DNA from: Limisphaerales bacterium
GTDB taxonomy: Bacteria > Verrucomicrobiota > Verrucomicrobiia > Limisphaerales > UBA11358
NCBI GenBank assembly: GCA_003161635.1
Contig: PMOA01000045.1
Span: 57,574-94,169, forward strand
Direction: 5' to 3'
DNA: 36,596 bases
Shown: in pieces, positions 31,490 through 36,596 of the stretch
Layout of the letters: the number at the start of each line of letters is the position of its first letter
Numbering within the stretch: the first letter of the stretch is position 1
Position numbers and translations under genes: made by a program
Notes under the pieces: model-generated
What the model was told of the DNA's origin: nothing
The model's input: the letters and a program-made list of their open reading frames with translations, nothing else
Database searches by the model: none

Positions 31490-33235
31490 TCAATACCTTC
31501 CAAGGGGATACCACTTCTCATAATAATCATCCACGCGACGTTTTGCTTCCTGTAACTCCGTCTCACCCGCCGGCAGCCCCATGATTACCCGCCGCTGCAC
31601 ATCCAGATAATTCCAGAAAACGCGGTATTTTTCCGCGGACTCCGGGTCATAGCGTTTCAATCCGGGGTCGTCCGGACCGGTCAAATGATAGCCGGTCTGT
31701 TCTTGCAGGAAAGCCTCCGTTTTGAGGATGACCGTCTCATATTGGTGGGCTTCCGTGGCCGTCGTGAGTCCCGACTTTTGCACGTTCAGATCGGTTTCCT
31801 CCCGGTAAGGCTTCCCATTTGGCTCGGCGGGGACGTCGTGATAGGTGAATTGATCCACCGCCGGTTTGTCCTTCAGAACGCCGTCCCGTGTGATCAGATT
31901 AAACGCATTTTGCGCCACCAGCAGATTGGCCGGCTTGGTCGGATGCACATAGTCCAGAAACAAGTCGAAGCCGGGTGCGGCATACCGGGAAGCGCCGGCA
32001 AAGATGTGATCCAAGTCCAGCAAATATACGCCGTGATGCTGGTTCTCCCCGGCCAGAACCCGAATGGATTCATTGAAGCTGCTGATGGCCCGGAACGGAT
32101 TGTAATCCAAGTCGCGCGCTTTGCTGAAGGCTTTCCAAGCCGCCGCCTTTTGCCCGTCAGCTTCCAGGAGCCTGCCAAGCCAGAAGTAAGACTCGGCATG
32201 TTCGTTCTCCATGGCAATGGCCTGGTTCATCACCTGAATGCCATCATTGTATTTGCCTTCGATCAGGCAACGACGGGCCTGGTTGTAGAGTTTCTGCCAT
32301 TGCTGGAGTGGCTTCCCGCTGAGTCGGTTATACGACACTGTTGGGAGCCAGTCGCGCAAGTTCACTGGCACAGTGCATAACACAATCGGAACTTGGTAGC
32401 GCTGCGACTGGCTGACCATGTGCTCGATGCTTATGCGGAAGTGCTCCTGGACTTGGGCAAACTGCACCGGGTCTTCCCGCAACCGCAAGGATTGCTGGCG
32501 TGTCCGCTTCCAGAAGAATTGCGCCACATCCTTAAGATCCTTCCCGCTCATTTTGTTCTGCCTGGAAAAAACGGACCGCAGCCACTGGAAAGTTCGCAGA
32601 TGCCGCGCCAGGGAAACAATGCCGGCGCTCGGCGGATCGTAATTGCGATCCTCAAGAAACTCGTTGTTGCCTTCCCAAACGATGACTGCATCGGGTTCCA
32701 TCTGGAGCACTTCGTCCAGGACACGCCGCGTCCGATAGGCTGCAAAGCCATGCGCCGCCGCATTGATAACCTCGACCTTCTTTCCCGGATAGGCTGTCTC
32801 CAGTGCCTGCTGGAGGTAGGCACTAAAAGTTTCTGTCGGCGGATGCGGCCATCCGGCGCAAGCCGAAGATCCCAGGCAAAAAATGCGAATCGTATTCGCG
32901 GGCTTTTTGACGAGGATGTGAACACCTCCACCGCCTATGACCTGTGGATGAGTAATGTTGTAGTATTCCTGACCCCCTGTCATCGTGCGCGAGAAAATGG
33001 AAACCGGCGAGATATTGACGTAGGGATCGCGGTCTTCGTTCAGACCCGGGGTAATCCGGAAGGCGATCTCTACCAGCAAAAGAACAATGAATGGGAGGCT
33101 GGCGGCTACGAATCGGAACAGCCATTTGCGACCGGCTGACAGCGGAGCCGCCGGCTCGCCCGCAACCGTTTTGCCGGGCGGGGCTTTTCTTTCCGGTTTG
33201 CGTCCGGCTTTTGATTTGTTCGGGCGTTGTTTCAA
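31490..33235 (-). CDS. Membrane-anchored SGNH-hydrolase-like protein
   Basis: The 581-residue protein begins with MKQRPNKSKAGRK, one membrane segment (about 40-60), and an extracytoplasmic domain. SGNH blocks are FCLGSSACAGWP (Gly122-Ser123-Ser124), VINAAAHGFAAYRTR, VWEGNNEFLED (189-192), and LDYVHPTKPAN with the Asp-x-x-His pair. The usual GDS of block I is GSS here. The start is a TTG at 33235, chosen because the paralogue downstream has ATG-AAA-CAA at the same place and the N-termini align. A short TPR-like stretch (GIQVMNQAIAMENEHAESYFWLGRLLE) lies inside. It follows the SxtJ-like gene by 10 nt. Related proteins occur beside carbamoyltransferases, and a role in modifying a cell-envelope or secreted glycan is inferred, not shown. 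Confidence 0.82.
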   Translation of the reverse strand: MKQRPNKSKAGRKPERKAPPGKTVAGEPAAPLSAGRKWLFRFVAASLPFIVLLLVEIAFRITPGLNEDRDPYVNISPVSIFSRTMTGGQEYYNITHPQVIGGGGVHILVKKPANTIRIFCLGSSACAGWPHPPTETFSAYLQQALETAYPGKKVEVINAAAHGFAAYRTRRVLDEVLQMEPDAVIVWEGNNEFLEDRNYDPPSAGIVSLARHLRTFQWLRSVFSRQNKMSGKDLKDVAQFFWKRTRQQSLRLREDPVQFAQVQEHFRISIEHMVSQSQRYQVPIVLCTVPVNLRDWLPTVSYNRLSGKPLQQWQKLYNQARRCLIEGKYNDGIQVMNQAIAMENEHAESYFWLGRLLEADGQKAAAWKAFSKARDLDYNPFRAISSFNESIRVLAGENQHHGVYLLDLDHIFAGASRYAAPGFDLFLDYVHPTKPANLLVAQNAFNLITRDGVLKDKPAVDQFTYHDVPAEPNGKPYREETDLNVQKSGLTTATEAHQYETVILKTEAFLQEQTGYHLTGPDDPGLKRYDPESAEKYRVFWNYLDVQRRVIMGLPAGETELQEAKRRVDDYYEKWYPLGRY

Positions 33236-33245
33236 GATTTGAGTT

Positions 33246-33647
33246 TCAAAAGAGCCGGTCCAGCGGACTGCAATCTTTGGTTTGATGCCAGTAAGTAGCC
33301 GCGCTGTCCGGACGCTTGAGCTGCAATGGATTTTTGCCTGCCAACCGCAGCATAAATCCGAGCGGCGTCAGGATGAAAATAAAAAATACCGCCAGCACGC
33401 AGCGTCCAATGAACTGGCTGGAATAAAATCCCAGCCGCAACGAGAGCCGATACCAGCCCCGGAACCAGCGCGGTTGCAGCGCCGCGCAAATTGCCACGAG
33501 GCCGAGCAACGCGAGCACGGCGCACCAGACGTTCACCGGCAGATGCCGCCGCCAGCGCAGGAGTGAACTTAAAATTGCCAGACCCAGCGCGGCCAGCAGC
33601 GCGGACTTGCGCCATTCCTTCGGATCTTCTTTGAAGTTTAGTTTCAT
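33246..33647 (-). CDS. SxtJ-like small membrane protein
   Basis: The 133-residue protein has three or four hydrophobic segments (SALLAALGLAILSSLL, VWCAVLALLGLVAICAAL, CVLAVFFIFILTPLGFML) and a charged start MKLNFKEDPKEWRK. The pattern ending PLGFMLRLAGKNPLQLK with YWHQ following fits the SxtJ family, named after a gene in saxitoxin clusters but widespread in bacteria without the toxin. No function is established. It starts one base after the carbamoyltransferase stop codon and ends 10 nt before the SGNH gene, so translation is probably coupled. The product is expected in the inner membrane. Family assignment comes from memory of its length, topology and neighbours. Confidence 0.75.
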   Translation of the reverse strand: MKLNFKEDPKEWRKSALLAALGLAILSSLLRWRRHLPVNVWCAVLALLGLVAICAALQPRWFRGWYRLSLRLGFYSSQFIGRCVLAVFFIFILTPLGFMLRLAGKNPLQLKRPDSAATYWHQTKDCSPLDRLF

Positions 33648-33648
33648 C

Positions 33649-35472
33649 TCAATCGGCCTGCGGTAAAATGCGGCGCGAAATTTTTTGCTGCGGTTGCGCC
33701 GTGCGTTCGATCACAAAACTGCCCATGATCAGATAATCCATCTCCGTGTTCATGAAGCAGCGATACGCATCGTCGGGCGTGCAGACAATCGGTTCGCCGC
33801 GCACGTTGAACGACGTGTTCACCAGCACGCCGCAGCCGGTCGCCTGCTCGAAACGCAGCAGCAAATCGTAAAGCAACGGATTGTCTGCGCGTTCCACCGT
33901 TTGAATGCGCGCCGAGTAATCCACATGCGTGATGGCGGGCAACGTGGAGCGTTCGGCTTTCAGCAAATCAAGGCCGGTCACGTTCGCCGGCAAAGGTTTT
34001 CGCAGCTCTTTTTTGACCGGCGCCACGAGCAACATGTAGGGCGACTCGACGTCCAGTTCGAAATAATCCGCCACGCGCTCGCGCCGAACGATGGGCGCGA
34101 AAGGCCGGAACGATTCGCGAAACTTGACCTTCAAATTCATCACCGACTGCATTTTCGGCGAGCGGGCGTCGCCAAGAATTGACCGGCTGCCGAGAGCGCG
34201 CGGGCCAAATTCCATCCGCCCTTGAAACCAACCGATGACTTTTTCTGTTTTCAATAATTCGACGGTAAAATCAAGCAGCGCGGCATTTTCCAGTTTTTTA
34301 AAAACCGCGTTGTGCGAGCGAAGCACCGTTTCAATTTCGTCGTCGGAAAATCCCGGTCCGAGCAACGACGATTGCATGGAATCGGCCGGGGAGATTTCCC
34401 GCGGCGGCGCTTCTTTGTGAAAATGCCACACGGCCAGGGCTGCGCCGAGCGCGCCGCCCGCGTCACCGGCGGCAGGCTGGATCCAAATCTGCTCAAAAAT
34501 CTTTTCATGGAGAATGAGCCCGTTCGCGACGCAGTTGAGCGCCACGCCGCCCGCCAGGCAAAGATTTTTCAAGCCGGTCACTTCGCGGGCGTGGCGCGCG
34601 AGGAGCAGCATGATTTCTTGCGTGACCAATTGGATCGAGTGCGCCACGTCCATGTGCCGTTGCTCGATTTTTTCCTCCGGCCCGCGCGGTGGTCCGCCGA
34701 ACAGTTTATGAAACCGCTCATTGGTCATCGTGGTGCCGCGCAGAAAATTAAAGTAATCAAGATTCAACCAGAATGAACCGTCGGGTTTGATGTCGAGCAA
34801 TTCCGTGCGGATGGCATCGGCATATTTCGGTTCGCCATATGGCGCGAGACCCATGAGTTTGTATTCGCCGGAGTTGATTCGAAAACCACAATAATCGGTG
34901 AACGCGGAGTAAAGCAGGCCGAGTGAGTGCGGAAAACGCAACTCCTTCAGTATTTTGATTTCGCGTCCGCGTCCCCAACCAATGGTCGTGGTGGCCCATT
35001 CGCCCACGCCGTCAATCGTGAGAATCGCCGCCTCGTCAAAAGGCGACGGATAAAATGCGCTGGCCGCATGCGATTGGTGATGTTCGGTGAAAAGAATCTG
35101 GCAATCCGGTCGCAGTTCCGGCAGTTCCGCACGAATGGCTTTGCGCAAATCGAGCTTTTCGCCGAGCCAGTTGGACAGCACGGTGGGGAATGTGCGCCAG
35201 CCGCCGGGCGCGACGGCAAGATAAGTTTCCAGCAGACGCGTGAATTTCAGGACCGGTTTGTCATAAAAAACCACCGCGTCGAGTTGCGCGGGCGTCAACG
35301 CAGCGTGCCGAAGGCAGAACTGAATGGCCAGGCGGGGAAAATCCGGGTCGTTTTTCTTCCGGGTGAAACGCTCCTCCTGCGCCGCACAAATAATTTCACC
35401 CTCACGCAACAAAGCGGCAGCGGCATCGTGGTAGTAGGCCGAAATGCCGAGAATATGTCGCGGCGGAGGCAT
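33649..35472 (-). CDS. NodU/CmcH-type carbamoyltransferase
   Basis: The 607-residue enzyme probably transfers a carbamoyl group from carbamoyl phosphate to a hydroxyl or amino group of an unknown acceptor, by way of a carbamoyl-adenylate. The N-terminal Kae1-like domain shows HILGISAYYHDAAAALLREGEIICAAQEERFTRKKND, the metal-binding pattern TEHHQSHAASAFYPSPF, ILTIDGVGEW, NSGEYKLMGLAPYG and LCLAGGVALNCVANG. The C-terminal domain carries VIGWFQGRMEFGPRALGSRSILGDAR, FRPFAPIV and NTSFNVRGEPIVCTPDDAYRCF. All expected motifs are present and length is normal. It starts 3 nt after the DUF5989 stop codon and is followed by SxtJ after 1 nt. Acceptors in this family range from Nod factors to antibiotics; the membrane neighbours argue for an envelope or exported glycan here. 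Confidence 0.93.
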   Translation of the reverse strand: MPPPRHILGISAYYHDAAAALLREGEIICAAQEERFTRKKNDPDFPRLAIQFCLRHAALTPAQLDAVVFYDKPVLKFTRLLETYLAVAPGGWRTFPTVLSNWLGEKLDLRKAIRAELPELRPDCQILFTEHHQSHAASAFYPSPFDEAAILTIDGVGEWATTTIGWGRGREIKILKELRFPHSLGLLYSAFTDYCGFRINSGEYKLMGLAPYGEPKYADAIRTELLDIKPDGSFWLNLDYFNFLRGTTMTNERFHKLFGGPPRGPEEKIEQRHMDVAHSIQLVTQEIMLLLARHAREVTGLKNLCLAGGVALNCVANGLILHEKIFEQIWIQPAAGDAGGALGAALAVWHFHKEAPPREISPADSMQSSLLGPGFSDDEIETVLRSHNAVFKKLENAALLDFTVELLKTEKVIGWFQGRMEFGPRALGSRSILGDARSPKMQSVMNLKVKFRESFRPFAPIVRRERVADYFELDVESPYMLLVAPVKKELRKPLPANVTGLDLLKAERSTLPAITHVDYSARIQTVERADNPLLYDLLLRFEQATGCGVLVNTSFNVRGEPIVCTPDDAYRCFMNTEMDYLIMGSFVIERTAQPQQKISRRILPQAD

Positions 35473-35475
35473 GGT

Positions 35476-35628
35476 TTACAAAAACGGGTAAAGCGCCCAG
35501 GCGATTCCGGAGCTGGCCGTGAAGATCAGAATGGCTCCCAGCAACAGCAGCACCACGATCAGCGGAATGAGCCACCATTTTTTCTCCTGTTTGGCAAATT
35601 TTAGAAATTCTTTTAGCAATGACCACAT
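35476..35628 (-). CDS. DUF5989 family small membrane protein
   Basis: The 50-residue protein reads MWSLLKEFLKFAKQEKKWWL followed by one membrane helix (IPLIVVLLLLGAILIFTA) and ends IAWALYPFL. The length, the aromatic-basic start ending KKWWL and the single helix fit DUF5989. The ATG at 35628 is preferred over a longer frame from 35667, because the family begins at MW. Function is unknown; such genes commonly precede carbamoyltransferase and SxtJ genes. The carbamoyltransferase ATG lies 3 nt past its stop, so the genes are probably translated together. Confidence 0.78.
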   Translation of the reverse strand: MWSLLKEFLKFAKQEKKWWLIPLIVVLLLLGAILIFTASSGIAWALYPFL

Positions 35629-35673
35629 GGAATGTTGTGAATTAAGGATTTGTCTCGATGCTGGCAAGGGAAA

Positions 35674-36153
35674 TCACGGCGCGCTTATTTTCATGGACTT
35701 CAACTGGGCAAGATAGGCCTTCGCCATTTTGTAGTCCAGCTCAAGCCGAATTGTTTCTTCAAACTCGCACTGGGCCTCATCCAGTTGCCCCTGTTTCGCC
35801 AGGAGCACGCCATAATTAAAATGGGCGCGCGAATTGCCGGGCTGCAACCGGACAGCTTCCGCAAATTCGGTCCTGGCCTCCTCATGCTGGTTGGCCGAGT
35901 CCAGCTCGCCGCCCAGTTCGTAATGCGCTTCCCAGAACCCCGGGTCAAGCTTGATGACCTCGCGGTACAGTTGGATCGCCTCGGTGTGCCGGTCCAATTT
36001 TGCCAGCACTTTAGCCATCCGAAATGCCGTTTGTGGATCCTGGGGCCGTTGCTGGCGCGCGCGGTTGTAGTCGGCCAGAGCCTGTTCAAATTTTTCTTCG
36101 GAAGCGTGGACGTTGCCCAGTTCATACCAACCCTCGGTCAGACTGGGATGCAA
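35674..36153 (-). pseudogene. TPR fragment, C-terminal stump of an SGNH-TPR paralogue
   Basis: The 159-residue frame contains four TPR repeats and begins at a TTG, with an in-frame TGA three codons earlier. It aligns without gaps of note to the last 160 residues of the protein at 29109-31418: LHPSLTEGWYELG matches LRPSVPEGWFQLG, and the repeats RPQDPQ, RHTEAIQLYREVIKLDPGFWEAHYELG and DEAQCEFEETIRLE find counterparts in order. The membrane segment and SGNH domain are missing, and the DNA upstream of 36153 shows no related sequence. It is therefore probably a 5'-truncated third copy left after rearrangement, although a short TPR protein could still be translated. It is 45 bp upstream of the DUF5989 gene and on the same strand. 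Confidence 0.65.
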
Positions 36154-36369
36154 ACCATCTCATGCTTTATGTAGATTAACCGCCACTCACACCGGCAGAA
36201 CTTGAAAAGACCGGCCTGCGCCGCAACCAATGGAGCGAAGCCCAAACGAGCCGCACAATAAGTGGTATTGGCGCTTGCGCGCGTGGCCTGCCTTGACTTT
36301 TCTTTTTCCACCGGGCGAAAAATAATTCCGCCGCTTGTCATTCCGTCCAACTCGTCGCATATTCCCGCC

Positions 36370-36596
36370 ATGCCTCGGCCAATCGCCGCCATCTTCCGAC
36401 TCCTTGCGTTGCTATTGGTTATCGCACACCTGTTGGTCGTACCGGCGCGCGCCACCATTCTTTGGAAAGATGAAGGCGCACGGGTCGTACACAACACGGG
36501 CGAAGGGGTGGATAGTCTGGGCGGCAAGGTGAAGCGGGATAACAAGGCCAGCGACGAGCTTTATTTCAGGGTTCACGTTGACCCGATTTCGGACGT
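36370..36596 (+). CDS. Secreted protein, partial, cut by the window end
   Basis: The frame is open from the ATG at 36370 to the last base, giving 75 residues. It begins with a strong signal peptide (MPRPIAAIFRLLALLLVIAH, cleavage near VPARA-TIL) and continues TILWKDEGARVVHNTGEGVDSLGGKVKRDNKASDELYFRVHVDPISDV. The start is convincing because of the signal sequence, but the family was not identified and no catalytic motif lies in this part. It is divergent from the TPR fragment, with 216 bp between that contain nothing recognisable. Confidence 0.7.
   Translation, partial: MPRPIAAIFRLLALLLVIAHLLVVPARATILWKDEGARVVHNTGEGVDSLGGKVKRDNKASDELYFRVHVDPISD

Noticed and set aside
36138-36545. Minus-strand open frame at the right end of the window
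   Set aside because: It overlaps the signal-peptide-bearing plus-strand gene from 36370 and has no domain; it does not supply the missing front of the TPR fragment.
1-36596. tRNA, rRNA and CRISPR arrays
   Set aside because: No T-arm-like GTTCGA context with a cloverleaf, no rRNA-like segment and no regularly spaced direct repeats were found on reading both strands by eye; a tRNA scan would be decisive.

Overview
The window looks like chromosomal DNA of a Verrucomicrobiota bacterium, most likely the Pedosphaera/Limisphaera side (subdivision 3). The signs are two H-X9-DG pseudopilins, a PEP-CTERM protein, an autotransporter-associated beta-strand repeat protein, many large secreted proteins rich in Asn, Thr and Ser, weak or absent Shine-Dalgarno sequences, and hairpin and short-unit repeats between genes. 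The taxonomy is inferred from gene content only. No tRNA, rRNA, CRISPR array or insertion sequence was found.

Positions 1-6570 hold mixed chromosomal genes: a pseudopilin, recF, a secreted protein of unknown role, a trypsin-like peptidase, and a fusion of an RluA-type pseudouridine synthase with an RlmI-type methyltransferase. The last two start back to back, 6 nt apart. Positions 6672-10217 hold a large secreted beta-strand repeat protein with a duplicated C-terminal module.

Positions 10480-29070 form a starch/maltodextrin block. A leftward gene run encodes a GH57 remnant, a secreted GH13 amylase, an SLC45-like sugar transporter, beta-phosphoglucomutase and a GH65 maltose phosphorylase. Facing it are a secreted CBM48-GH13 enzyme and a PEP-CTERM protein on the plus strand. 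Further right, another leftward run encodes a SusE/F-like putative starch-binding protein, a pseudopilin, a GH13 amylase with Ig-like domains and a GH31 alpha-glucosidase. The implied route is extracellular cleavage of starch to maltose, uptake by the transporter, phosphorolysis to glucose and beta-glucose 1-phosphate, then conversion to glucose 6-phosphate. Three near-identical 18-bp palindromes (ACCGCA-N6-TGCGGT) lie upstream of the transcription units of this block and suggest one local regulator whose gene is not in the window. Five of the secreted proteins share a C-terminal module ending in F[YF][RE][LIA], a possible uncharacterised sorting or surface domain.

Positions 29109-36153 hold a tightly packed leftward cluster: TPR fragment, DUF5989 small membrane protein, NodU/CmcH-type carbamoyltransferase, SxtJ-like membrane protein, and two paralogous membrane-anchored SGNH-hydrolase-like proteins. 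It looks like a cell-envelope or secreted-glycan modification system of unknown product, and is the best candidate here for an undescribed system. The TPR fragment matches the C-terminal end of the last SGNH protein and looks like the stump of a third paralogue. The window ends inside a secreted protein gene on the plus strand.
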